From assembly GCA_016720345.1 (NCBI GenBank), contig JADKKV010000001.1:299433-363432 (forward strand): a stretch of 64,000 nt of DNA, given 5' to 3'. How positions within the stretch are numbered: the stretch's first letter is position 1; each line of letters opens with the position of its first letter. The position numbers and the translations under genes were made by a program. This stretch comes from Thermomonas sp. (GTDB taxonomy: Bacteria; Pseudomonadota; Gammaproteobacteria; Xanthomonadales; Xanthomonadaceae). The notes beneath the pieces were generated by a model. That model saw only the letters and a program-made list of their open reading frames with translations. It made no database searches and was not told the origin of the DNA. Of this stretch, positions 54,370-63,087 are shown one piece after another.

Positions 54370-55324
54370 GGCGGCTTTCGCGGACTGGCGCGCGCGCGTC
54401 GAAGCCGCACTCGACCACGCCCTGCCCGCGGTCGACCAGCCGCCGCACCGCCTGCACGCGGCGATGCGGCACGCCGTGCTCAATGGCGGCAAGCGCATGC
54501 GCCCGCTGCTCGTCTACGCCACCGGCACCGCGTTCGGCGCGCCGGCACAGGCGCTGGACGCTGCGGCAGCCGCGGTGGAACTGGTGCACTGCTACTCGCT
54601 GGTGCACGACGACCTGCCGGCGATGGACGACGATGCCCTGCGCCGTGGCCAGCCCACCGTGCACGTTGCCTTCGACGACGCCACCGCGATCCTGGCCGGC
54701 GATGCGCTGCAGGCGCTGGCCTTCGAGGTGCTTGCCGGCGCGCCACAGGACCCGCGGCAGCGGGTGGCGATGCTGGCCGAACTGGCGCGCGCGGCCGGCG
54801 CCGCCGGCATGTGCGGCGGCCAGGCGCTGGACATCGATGCCACCGGCCAGGCAGCGAAAAGGGGCCAGGGTCATGTTTCGCTCGAAGAGAACGATTCGGC
54901 GCAGCACCCCGACCGGCAACATGACCCTGGCCCCTTTTCGTTCTCGCTTGCGGACCTCGAACGCCTGCACGCGCTCAAGACCGGCGCGCTGTTGCGGGCG
55001 TCGGTGCGGCTGGGCGCGATCGCCGCCGGAGCCGACGCCGGCAGCCGGGCCGCGCTCGACCGCTACGCCGATGCGCTGGGCCTGGCGTTCCAGGTCCGCG
55101 ACGACCTGCTGGACATCGAAGGCGACGCCGCCACCCTCGGCAAGACCGCCGGCAAGGACCTCGCGCAGGCCAAGGCCACGTTTCCCGCGCTGCTCGGCAT
55201 CGAGGCCAGCCGTGGCCGCTTGCAGTCCCTTTCTGCGACCATGCAGGAGGAATTGCGCGCGCTTCCGACCGACGGCACATGGCTGGCGGCACTGGCACGC
55301 AAGGTTGTCGAACGCTCGCACTGA
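54362..55324 (+). CDS. ispA: Farnesyl diphosphate synthase with an in-frame repeat insertion
   Basis: A 320-residue trans-prenyltransferase. Both aspartate-rich motifs are intact: DDLPAMDDD (83-91) and DDLLDIEGD (near 252). [11 protein letters not shown] (150-159) and [12 protein letters not shown] (203-213) are also intact. Between TGQ (161-163) and LERLH (199-203) it has 35 residues where E. coli IspA has about six. That extra stretch is encoded by an 86-nt palindromic REP-like element (54855-54940), inserted without breaking the frame. The enzyme makes farnesyl diphosphate for UppS and quinones. It is essential in most bacteria, so the elongated enzyme is probably active. Confidence 0.95.
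   Translation: MPEAAFADWRARVEAALDHALPAVDQPPHRLHAAMRHAVLNGGKRMRPLLVYATGTAFGAPAQALDAAAAAVELVHCYSLVHDDLPAMDDDALRRGQPTVHVAFDDATAILAGDALQALAFEVLAGAPQDPRQRVAMLAELARAAGAAGMCGGQALDIDATGQAAKRGQGHVSLEENDSAQHPDRQHDPGPFSFSLADLERLHALKTGALLRASVRLGAIAAGADAGSRAALDRYADALGLAFQVRDDLLDIEGDAATLGKTAGKDLAQAKATFPALLGIEASRGRLQSLSATMQEELRALPTDGTWLAALARKVVERSH
54855..54940. repeat. REP/MITE-like palindrome inserted inside ispA
   Basis: Perfect 23-bp inverted arms (54855-54877 and 54918-54940; outer sequence CGAAAAGGGGCCAGGGTCAT) around a 40-nt centre. The AAAAGGGGCCAGGGTCATG arm resembles the REP repeats mobilised by RAYT (TnpA-REP) transposases in gammaproteobacteria. No transposase gene is present. The element contributes about 29-30 sense codons to ispA. 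Confidence 0.85.
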
Positions 55325-55336
55325 GGCAGGGGATCC

Positions 55337-57205
55337 ATGGCACGCAGGCAGGTCCGGGCCGCGCAGCAAAGCGTCGACACGCTCATGGCGTCGCTTGCGG
55401 TCTGGTTCATGGAGGCCTGGACCGTGGTCGAACGCGGCTGGCGGCGTCCGCTCACGCGGGTGGCGTTGCGGCTGAAATTCGCCTTCTACCCGCTGCTGGC
55501 CTGCGCCGCGCTCGGCTGGCTGGGCTGGGACTGGAGCCACGACCGCAGCCTGGACGCGGCCGAAGACAGCATCTTCGATACCGCGATCCAGTGGCGGCCG
55601 GTGGAACCCCGCCCCTCCGGCCAGACCGTGGTGGTGGAGATCGACGACTGCTCGATCGAATGGACCCGCGCCCAGGGCCTCGGCGGCTGGCCGTGGCCGC
55701 GCCAGGTGCACGCGAACCTGCTGGATGCGCTGGATCGGTCCGGCGTGCGCGCGGTCGGCGTGGACGTGATGTTCCTCGATCCCGACAACGACGACCCGGC
55801 CGGCGACGCGATGCTGGAAGCGGTGGCGGAAGGCGGCAATGGCCGCTTCGTGTTCGCCGCCTCGCGCCAGGACCCGGCGTTCGACGCCGGCTCGCCGCTG
55901 CGCGCTTCGCGCATCCCAGGCGCCTTCGCACTTGACCCCGCGGCGGCAGCGGCGGATCCGGCGGTCGCGGTGTACCTGCCGTTCGCGGCGGCGATGGCCC
56001 GCCATTCGGCGCTGACCAATGTCAGCCGCAGCCAGGATGGCGTGCTGCGCGACGTGCCGCTGCGCGAACAGGTCGGCCACTGGGCGCTGCCCACCCTGCC
56101 GGCGCGGCTGGCCGCGGGCGTGCGGGGGGTGTCGCCGGCATCGTTGCCGCCGCATGTGCGGGTGAACTGGCGCAAGCACAGCAGGGTGCCGTTCGTGAGC
56201 GCGGCTGACCTGCTTGCGGGCACGCCGGTCTGCGTCGCGCCAGGCGCGGCGCCGCCGGTCCTGCGCGGCGCGGTGGCGCTGGTGGGCTACACCGCCGCCG
56301 GGCTCAGCGACAGCAAGCCGACCCCGGTCGACGCGTCGATGCCCGGGGTCGAGGTCTGGGCCGAAGCCACCGATGCGCTGCTGCACGACAACGCGATCTG
56401 GATGCCACCGACCGTGCTCAAGTACCTGCTGGCCGCGCTGCTGGTGGCGTTGACCTGCTACGCATTCTGGCGCGGCGAGCCGCACGAGGACGTGGACGGC
56501 GTGTTCGTGGCCAGCAACCTGGTGCTGCTGGGCTGCGCCTTCATCGGCCTGACGTTCTTCGGGATCTTCCTGGACATCTTCGCCAGCATCGGTTTCGTCA
56601 GCCTGTGCTTCGGCCTGTGCCGGCTGTATGCCGCCGTGCAGCGCGGGCGCGCGGTGGGCAACAACGACTACCGCGCCGAGTACGATCCGCGCCGCCACCC
56701 GTGGATGGTGATGGCGCGCCTGCGCTTCGTCCGCGCGCCCGGGCTGGCGCCATTCGCGGCGATGCGCGGCAAGCGCGAGTACCGGCGCCTGCTGCGGCGG
56801 CGGCTGTATGCCGGCGGCGACGCGGTGATGATCGAGGGCATCGTCGAACGCAAGAGCTGGCTGCACGACATCCTCGACGACCTGGTGCTGCTGGTGTGGA
56901 CCGGCAGCGAGCGCGTGGCCACCCTGGAAACCGCCAAGCGCGAGCTGGACGCGCTCCACCACGACCTGAACGCCGACGAGCTGACGCTTGACGAGCACGG
57001 CCGGGTGCTGGTGTCGTTCTCCGTTGCGGAAATCGACGATGATGACGACAGCGACCGCTTGGGCGAACGCGTGCGCCTGCGCGAGTTGCTCGGCCAGGAC
57101 CTTAACGCGCGGGACGAATTCCCGTTGCAGGCCGACAACCGCGAGGTGCTCGACCCCGTGCATACGCTGGACCTGGACGACACCATGAAGGAGACGGACG
57201 CATGA
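55337..57205 (+). CDS. CHASE2 domain-containing membrane protein
   Basis: A 622-residue protein. An N-terminal helix (about 50-65) is followed by a CHASE2 extracytoplasmic sensor (SIFDTAIQWRP, VVVEIDDCSIEW, VGVDVMFLDPD, ALVGYTAAGLSD; to about 340). Three membrane helices follow (about 355-435), then a roughly 180-residue cytoplasmic region without a recognisable cyclase, kinase or GGDEF domain. The tail is acidic (EIDDDDDSDRL). It is coupled by a 4-nt overlap to a downstream SH3/M48 protease gene, so the two probably act together. Function unknown. Confidence 0.85.
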   Translation: MARRQVRAAQQSVDTLMASLAVWFMEAWTVVERGWRRPLTRVALRLKFAFYPLLACAALGWLGWDWSHDRSLDAAEDSIFDTAIQWRPVEPRPSGQTVVVEIDDCSIEWTRAQGLGGWPWPRQVHANLLDALDRSGVRAVGVDVMFLDPDNDDPAGDAMLEAVAEGGNGRFVFAASRQDPAFDAGSPLRASRIPGAFALDPAAAAADPAVAVYLPFAAAMARHSALTNVSRSQDGVLRDVPLREQVGHWALPTLPARLAAGVRGVSPASLPPHVRVNWRKHSRVPFVSAADLLAGTPVCVAPGAAPPVLRGAVALVGYTAAGLSDSKPTPVDASMPGVEVWAEATDALLHDNAIWMPPTVLKYLLAALLVALTCYAFWRGEPHEDVDGVFVASNLVLLGCAFIGLTFFGIFLDIFASIGFVSLCFGLCRLYAAVQRGRAVGNNDYRAEYDPRRHPWMVMARLRFVRAPGLAPFAAMRGKREYRRLLRRRLYAGGDAVMIEGIVERKSWLHDILDDLVLLVWTGSERVATLETAKRELDALHHDLNADELTLDEHGRVLVSFSVAEIDDDDDSDRLGERVRLRELLGQDLNARDEFPLQADNREVLDPVHTLDLDDTMKETDA

Positions 57206-58566
57206 CCCGACCGGCGAACCAGGCCTGGGGCTGGCTGCTCGGACTCGCCCTTGCCGGCGCCATGCTGGCGGCGGTCGCGGCCACCCCGGCGACAACCGCG
57301 ACAGCGGCCACCGTTGCCAGGCCCGGGGTCAAGGCGCATGCCAAGCCGGACTTCGCATCACCGGAGGTCGCCACCCTCGAGCAGGCCGCGGCGGTGCAGG
57401 TGACCGGGCAGCAGGGCCTGTGGTTCAAGCTGGCGCTGGCAGGCGGCAAGAGCGGCTACGTGCGCGTGAACGACGTGCGCGTGGCCTACGCCAGCAAGCA
57501 GGGCGGCGGGATCGGCAAGGCGCTGTTCACCGGCAAGGCCGGCAAGGGCCGGGTCACCGAAACCGCCAGCGTGCGCGGCATCGACGAAAGCGCGCTGAAG
57601 TCGGCGAGCTTCGACGCCGAACGCCTGCAAGAGATGGAGTCGTACCGGGCCACCCCGGAAGCTGCCGAGGAAGCCGCCGGCAAGCGCGGGTGGCAGGCCA
57701 CCCTGGTGCCCTACGCCGTCGAATACCAGCCGCGCCCGGCCAAGCCCGGCAAGCAGGGCAAGCCGCGGGCATCGCAGGCGGAAACGCGCGAACGCTTCGG
57801 GATAGCCGGCAAGCTGGCCTCGCACATGGGGTCCGCCTTCGGTGGCGTGCTCTCCTCCGGCAGCAAGCTGGTCGGCAAGTCGGAGCAGGAAATCGTACAG
57901 GAGGAACTGGAACTGGGGCCGATGATCGCAGGGCGCATCCTCGGCGCCGTCCCGCTGCTCCAGGACCCGGCCGCGCAACAACGGGTGAACCTGGTCGGGC
58001 GCTGGTTGGCGTCCCGCAGCAGCCGCCCGGAACTGCCGTGGACCTTCGGGGTGATCGACGACGGCGAAATCAACGCCTTCGCCGCGCCCGGCGGCTACAT
58101 CCTGGTCACCCGCGGCCTCTACCAGCTGCTGGAGAACGATGCCGAGGTCGCCGCGGTGCTGGCGCATGAGCTGAGCCACGTGGTGCAGCGCGACCATTAC
58201 GAAGTGCTGCGCAAGCAGGAGCTGCAGGGCGCCGGCAAGGAGCTGGTGTCGTCACAGGTCAGGACCGGTGGCGGCTTGGCCGGCAGCGTGGCGCGCGGCT
58301 ACATCGAGCGCAACGGCGCGGCGATCATGCTGACCCAGCTCGACCGCAATGCGGAGTACCGCGCGGACCAGGCCGCGGGCATCTACCTGGCGCGCGCCGG
58401 CACCAATCCGCTGGCGTACTACGCGGTCCTGCAGAAGATGGCCTCGCTGGGCACCAGCTCGCCACGCCTGACCCACCTGTACAAGACGCATCCGCCGCTC
58501 GACAAGCGGCTGGATGCGCTTGATGCCAATGGCTACGCCAACCTGCAGGCCTACCTGGACCGCTGA
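57202..58566 (+). CDS. M48 family metalloprotease with N-terminal SH3-like domain
   Basis: A 454-residue secreted or periplasmic protein: signal peptide (about 1-36), bacterial SH3-like domain (about 40-95), a linker of about 120 residues rich in Lys, Pro and Gly, and an M48 zinc protease domain with HELSH (322-326) and the distal Glu in NAEYRADQAAG. It is related to BepA/LoiP/YcaL-type proteases that handle outer-membrane protein assembly. It overlaps the CHASE2 gene by ATGA, which suggests signal-dependent proteolysis or a common envelope task. Confidence 0.9.
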   Translation: MTRPANQAWGWLLGLALAGAMLAAVAATPATTATAATVARPGVKAHAKPDFASPEVATLEQAAAVQVTGQQGLWFKLALAGGKSGYVRVNDVRVAYASKQGGGIGKALFTGKAGKGRVTETASVRGIDESALKSASFDAERLQEMESYRATPEAAEEAAGKRGWQATLVPYAVEYQPRPAKPGKQGKPRASQAETRERFGIAGKLASHMGSAFGGVLSSGSKLVGKSEQEIVQEELELGPMIAGRILGAVPLLQDPAAQQRVNLVGRWLASRSSRPELPWTFGVIDDGEINAFAAPGGYILVTRGLYQLLENDAEVAAVLAHELSHVVQRDHYEVLRKQELQGAGKELVSSQVRTGGGLAGSVARGYIERNGAAIMLTQLDRNAEYRADQAAGIYLARAGTNPLAYYAVLQKMASLGTSSPRLTHLYKTHPPLDKRLDALDANGYANLQAYLDR

Positions 58567-58579
58567 CGCCGGCGCGCGA

Positions 58580-58981
58580 TTACTTGAACAGCCGGATCGT
58601 GACCGGGTAACGGTAGGCCTGGCCGTCATAGGCCTTGAACGCGGCGACCAGGGTGCACACGATCCACACCAGCGCCAGCACGATCCACAGCGGGATCGCG
58701 AGGATCAGGCCGATGCCCAGGGTGAACACCACCAGCACCACCGCCAGCGCGGCATAGATGAACATGCTGAGGTTGAAGTTGACCGCCTCCTTCGCGTGTT
58801 CGGCGGCGAACGCGGACTTGTCGCGGACCAGCATCCACACCGCCAGCGCGGCAACCGCGCCAGCCACGCCCGCCACCCAACTGGTCAGCAGCGCGGCAAA
58901 CAATGCCGCGGCATGCGCGGCGGCCGCCCACTGGCGGTCGCTCAGGCTCGGGGACAGGGTCTGCATGTTGATCGCTTCCAT
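58580..58981 (-). CDS. DUF4870 domain-containing membrane protein
   Basis: A 133-residue protein with about three membrane helices and the DUF4870 pattern: SDRQWAAAAHAAALFAALL at the start, FAAEHAKEAVNFNLS in the middle and AFKAYDGQAYRYPVTIRLF at the end. The ATG at 58981 follows GGGAG at good spacing; the frame continues upstream to 59071 without similarity. Paralogous to the next gene. Function unknown. Confidence 0.88.
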   Translation of the reverse strand: MEAINMQTLSPSLSDRQWAAAAHAAALFAALLTSWVAGVAGAVAALAVWMLVRDKSAFAAEHAKEAVNFNLSMFIYAALAVVLVVFTLGIGLILAIPLWIVLALVWIVCTLVAAFKAYDGQAYRYPVTIRLFK

Positions 58982-59080
58982 CGTGGGCTCCCGCCGGAAC
59001 CAGACCGGCTTGATCGGATGATGGGGATCGCGGCCGGCGATGCAAGCCAGCCGGCGACCGGAGACCGCCACGATGCGATG

Positions 59081-59116
59081 AAACCCGCCAGCGGGCGACG
59101 AGGCGCCCGCCGGCGG
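59081..59116 (-). terminator. Terminator-like hairpin after the second DUF4870 gene
   Basis: On the minus strand, a 7-bp GCGGGCG/CGCCCGC stem extended by 5 bp beyond a single mismatch (59085-59116) is followed by GTTTCAT. The T-tract is short. Confidence 0.5.
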
Positions 59117-59126
59117 CGACGGACGC

Positions 59127-59471
59127 CTACTTGACCAGGCGGATCGCGAACGGGTAGCGGTAGGCCACGCCGTCGTTGGCCTTGATCGCCGCCATGATCA
59201 CCAGGACCAGGGCGCCAAGGCCGACAACCAGCATGATCGGCACCGTGATCAGGAAACCAATGCCGAGGGTCAGGAAGCTCAGGATCAAGAGCAACAGGAA
59301 GATCGCCGAAACCGTGATGTTGAAGTTGAGCGCTTCCTTGGCCTGGTCGGCGACGAACGGCATGGTGTCCTTCTTCATCAGCCAGATCACCAGCGGCCCG
59401 AGGAAGAAGCCCCAGCCGCCGATCACCGACGTCAGCAATCCACCGAGCAGGGCGGACAGGTGCGCGAACAT
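59127..59471 (-). CDS. DUF4870 domain-containing membrane protein (5' end uncertain)
   Basis: A 114-residue core from MFAHLSALLGGLLTS to KANDGVAYRYPFAIRLVK, with the family segment FVADQAKEALNFNIT and three helices. DUF4870 proteins normally have another 10-40 residues before FAHLSAL, including a Trp-Ala pair. Here that place is occupied by a 29-base G tract and other G/C runs (59500-59560). The frame stays open to 59612 and would encode a polyproline N-terminus, probably an artefact. The true start is therefore undetermined. Confidence 0.75.
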   Translation of the reverse strand: MFAHLSALLGGLLTSVIGGWGFFLGPLVIWLMKKDTMPFVADQAKEALNFNITVSAIFLLLLILSFLTLGIGFLITVPIMLVVGLGALVLVIMAAIKANDGVAYRYPFAIRLVK

Positions 59472-59497
59472 CCCAGGCGTTCTTCCCGCCCGGGCGT

Positions 59498-59532
<35 letters not shown>

Positions 59533-59625
59533 CGGGCCGGGCCGGGGGGGGGACCCCCGGGGGCGGGAAACCGGATGCGAGGATAACGCGATCCGGCATG
59601 ACGAACGGCCAACGGCTGGCGCAGG

Positions 59626-60993
59626 TCAACCGCTGCCGGCCACCGTCATCCTGCCGACCAGGATCGACCCCGAACGCAGGTGCGAACGCGGGTCGATGTC
59701 GCTGCCGACCGCCTCGATCGCGGCGAACACCTGCTTGAGGTTGCCGGCGATGGTGATGCCGTCCACCGGATGCACGATGCGCCCGCCTTCGACCCAGAAC
59801 CCGGCGGCACCGCGCGAGTAATCGCCGGTGATCGGATTGACGCCCTGCCCCATCAGGTCGGTCACCAGCAGGCCGCGGTGCATCCCGCGCAGCATCGATT
59901 CCAGGTCCCCGGCATTCGCATGCACCTGCAGGTTGTGCACGCCACCGGCGTTGGCGGTGGTCGCAAGGCCCAACTTGCGGGCGGAGTAACTGCCCAGCAC
60001 GTAGCGCTGCACCACCCCTTCGCGCACCAGCGGCGATTCGCGGGTGGCCACGCCTTCGGCATCGAACGCGGCGGAACGGAACCCGCGCGCAAGGAACGGC
60101 AACTCGTCGATGCCGAACCAGTCGGGGAACACGCGCTGGCCGACGCTGTCCATCAGGAAACTGGCCCTGCGGTACAGCGCGCCGCCGGAAATCGCGCTGA
60201 CGTAGTGCGCGACCAGCGAGCGCGCGATCTCGGCATGGAACAGCACCGGCACCTCGGCGGTCGGCAGGTGCCGCGGCTGCAGCCGCTCCACGGTGCGCTG
60301 CGCCGCCTTGCGGCCGACGTCCGCGGCGCTCTCGAGGTCGGACTGCGCCAGAGCCGCGCTGTACCAGCTGTCGCGCTGCATGGCCTCGCCCTCGCCGGCG
60401 ATCAGCGCGCACCCGATGCTGTGCGAGGTGCTGCGTTCGCCGCCGAGGAAGCCATGGGAGTTGGCATAGACGCTGAGGCTGGCGTTGCTGTTGACCGAGG
60501 CGCCGTCGGAATTGGAGACCCGCGGGTCGCTGTCGCGCCCCGCCTGCTCGCAGGCGAGGGCGAGGTCGATCGCGCGCTGCGCGTCGATGTCCCACGGATG
60601 CCAGCCATCGAATTCGCGCTGGGTGGTCGCCATCAGCGCCGGATCGGCGAGGCCGGCGGCGGCATCGTCCTCGGTGAAGCCGGCGATCGCACAGGCCTGG
60701 GCCACGGTGGCGTCGAGGCTGGCCTCGCGCTGGTCGGCGGTGCTGGCGCTGCCCTTGCGCTGGCCGAAATACACGGTCACCGCGATCCCGCGGTCGCGGG
60801 TGGCCTCCACCGTCTCCACCTCGCCCATGCGCACGTTGACCGCAAGGCCGGTGTCCTCGTTGCAGCTGACCTCGGCCTGGCTGGCGCCGGCCGCCTTGCA
60901 GCGCTCCAGCAAGCGTTCGGCGATGGCGGACAGGTGTTGCAGCCGTTCCCGGCTGTCGTCGGCGGGGCGGGCCTGGCTGATCGGACTGTTCAA
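59626..60993 (-). CDS. pmbA: TldE/PmbA, metalloprotease partner subunit
   Basis: A 455-residue U62-family protein with the PmbA order of motifs: [51 protein letters not shown] and [11 protein letters not shown]. It lacks the HExxxH zinc site, as expected for TldE, which pairs with TldD (at 61596-63037) to degrade unfolded peptides and process modified peptides. The start is TTG at 60993, with an ACAGGA ribosome binding site; no ATG is available nearby. Divergent from darP. Confidence 0.94.
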   Translation of the reverse strand: MNSPISQARPADDSRERLQHLSAIAERLLERCKAAGASQAEVSCNEDTGLAVNVRMGEVETVEATRDRGIAVTVYFGQRKGSASTADQREASLDATVAQACAIAGFTEDDAAAGLADPALMATTQREFDGWHPWDIDAQRAIDLALACEQAGRDSDPRVSNSDGASVNSNASLSVYANSHGFLGGERSTSHSIGCALIAGEGEAMQRDSWYSAALAQSDLESAADVGRKAAQRTVERLQPRHLPTAEVPVLFHAEIARSLVAHYVSAISGGALYRRASFLMDSVGQRVFPDWFGIDELPFLARGFRSAAFDAEGVATRESPLVREGVVQRYVLGSYSARKLGLATTANAGGVHNLQVHANAGDLESMLRGMHRGLLVTDLMGQGVNPITGDYSRGAAGFWVEGGRIVHPVDGITIAGNLKQVFAAIEAVGSDIDPRSHLRSGSILVGRMTVAGSG

Positions 60994-60998
60994 TGGCT

Positions 60999-61004
60999 TA
61001 TCCT
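60999..61004 (+). promoter_or_regulatory. -10 box of darP (leaderless candidate)
   Basis: TATCCT ends 6 nt before the ATG at 61011 and partly overlaps the ribosome binding region of the divergent pmbA gene. Confidence 0.4.
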
Positions 61005-61010
61005 GTGGCG

Positions 61011-61595
61011 ATGCGAGGACGCGACGAAAACACCGGCGAATTCCTGGGGCCCAGCCGCAGCCAGCAACGGCGCGAGGCGCTGGACATCCTGGAGCTGGGC
61101 GAACGGCTGGTGGCGCTGACCGCGGCGCAACTGGCGCGGCTGCCGGTCCCCGACGAGCTGCTGCCGCACATCCGCGAGACCCAGCGCATCACCTCCCATG
61201 GCGCGCGCAAGCGGCAGCTGGCGTTCCTGGCCAAGCAGATGCGCCGGCAGGACGACGCGGCGCTGGATGCGATCCGCGATGCACTGGGCAAGGACGGCGA
61301 GGCCGCGCGCCGCGAAACCGCGGCGATGCACCGCGTCGAAGCGCTGCGCGACAGCCTGCTCGGCGATGACGGCGACGCGGCGATGACCGCGCTGCTGGGC
61401 GAGTTCGCCGGCGCCGACCGCCAGAAGCTTCGCCAGCTGGTGCGCAACACGCATGAGGAGCGCAAGCGCAACAAGCCGCCGCATGCGTTCCGCGAGCTGT
61501 ACCGCGAACTGCGCGAGTTGACGGCGCAGGACGACGCCGTCGCGGACCAGCCGGCGGACGACATGTTCGACGAAGGCGACGAAGGACACGCCTGA
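61011..61595 (+). CDS. darP: Ribosome biogenesis factor DarP (YjgA, DUF615)
   Basis: A 194-residue protein with DUF615 features: [50 protein letters not shown] region and [18 protein letters not shown]-like [15 protein letters not shown]. It associates with the pre-50S subunit at the peptidyl transferase centre. The ATG at 61011 is preferred; an in-frame ATG at 60993 would add six residues. pmbA-darP divergence is conserved in many gammaproteobacteria. It ends directly against the tldD stop. Confidence 0.93.
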   Translation: MRGRDENTGEFLGPSRSQQRREALDILELGERLVALTAAQLARLPVPDELLPHIRETQRITSHGARKRQLAFLAKQMRRQDDAALDAIRDALGKDGEAARRETAAMHRVEALRDSLLGDDGDAAMTALLGEFAGADRQKLRQLVRNTHEERKRNKPPHAFRELYRELRELTAQDDAVADQPADDMFDEGDEGHA

Positions 61596-63037
61596 TCAGC
61601 CCGCGCGGGTGCCGCCGACGGTCAGCTCGGAGATCAGCAGCGAGGGCTGGCCCACGCCCACCGGCACCGACTGCCCGTCCTTGCCGCACACGCCGACGCC
61701 ATCGTCCAGCTTCATGTCGTGGCCGATCATCGCCACCTTCTGCATGGTTTCCGGGCCGTTGCCGATCAGGGTGGCGCCCTTCACCGGCGCGGTGACCTTG
61801 CCGTCCTCGATCAGGTAGGCCTCGGTCGCCGAGAACACGTACTTGCCGCTGGTGATGTCGACCTGGCCACCACCGAAATTCACCGCGTACAGGCCGCGCT
61901 TCACCGAGCGGATCATGTCCTGCGGGTCGTGGCTGCCGGCGCGCATGTAGGTATTGGTCATGCGCGGCATCACCAGGTGCGCGAACGATTCGCGGCGGCC
62001 GTTGCCGGTGGCTGCCATCCCCATCAGCCGCGCGTTGAGGGTGTCCTGCATGTAACCGACCAGCACGCCGTCCTCGATCAAGGTGGTGCAGGACGTCGGG
62101 GTGCCTTCGTCGTCGATGTTGAGCGAACCGCGGCGGTCGTCGAGGGTGCCGTCGTCGACGATGGTCACGCCCTTCGACGCCACCTGCTGGCCGATGCGGC
62201 CGGTGAAGGTCGAGGTGCCCCTTGCGGTTGAAGTCTCCTCCAGCCCGTGGCCGACCGCCTCGTGCAGCAGCACGCCTGGCCAGCCGGGCCCAGCACCACC
62301 GGCATCACCCCGGCGGGCGCATCCACCGCGTCGAGGTTCACCAGCGCCTGGCGCAATGCTTCGCGCGCGAACTTTTCCGGTTTGTCGTCGGCCAGCAGGT
62401 CTTCGTACGAATAGCGCCCGCCGAACCCGGCGTAACCGGACTCGCGACGACCATCCTGCTCGACGATCACCTGCACGTTCATCCGCACCAGCGGGCGCAC
62501 GTCGCCGGCCAGCACGCCGTCGCTGCGCGCCACCAGCACCGTGTCGACGCTGCCGCTGAGACCCACCATCACCTGCTGCACGCGCGGATCCAGCGCGCGC
62601 AGCAGGCCGTCGACGCGGCGCAACGCCGCCACCTTGGCCGCGTTGCCGAGCGCGTCGACCGGGTCGAGCGCCGGGTACAACCTGCGCCCCCCGCTGCGCT
62701 GCAAGGCGTGCGCAACGTGTTCGCGTCCGTCGCGCGCGATCGCCCGCGCGGACTGCGCGGAGGCGATCAACGCCTGCGCGTCGAGATCGTCGGAGTAGGC
62801 GAAGCCGGTCTTCTCGCCGGAGATCGCACGCACGCCCACGCCCTGTTCGATCGAATGCGCGCCGTCCTTGACGATGCCGTCCTCCATGCTCCAGTTCTCG
62901 CGCCGCGAATGCTGGAAATACAGGTCGCCGAAGTCGATCCCGGGGCCGAGCAAGGTGCCGAAGGCGCGTTGCAGGCCGTCCAGGTCGAGTCCGGTGGGGG
63001 CGAGCAGGCGCGATTCGGCAATGGCGAGATGGGTCAT
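61596..63037 (-). pseudogene. tldD: Metalloprotease TldD, interrupted by single-base indels
   Basis: Residues 1 to about 250 ([12 protein letters not shown]... to GVMPVVLGP) read in one frame from the ATG at 63037. The rest, including the zinc motif HEAVGHG and [17 protein letters not shown], reads in another. Three single-base differences from the expected sequence lie in G runs: one G missing near 62285, one missing near 62236-62240 and one extra at 62217-62220. Restoring the net missing base gives 1443 nt and 480 residues, matching E. coli TldD (481). Sequencing error is more likely than a real lesion, because everything else is conserved. Partner of PmbA. Confidence 0.85.
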
Positions 63038-63087
63038 GGGGGCGCTTCGTTGGGCTGGATGGGGAGATGGCGGCGAACCCGCGCGGA

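Noticed and set aside
54855-54940. Complete insertion sequence disrupting ispA
   Set aside because: The element is only 86 nt with no transposase and keeps the frame; all prenyltransferase motifs remain.
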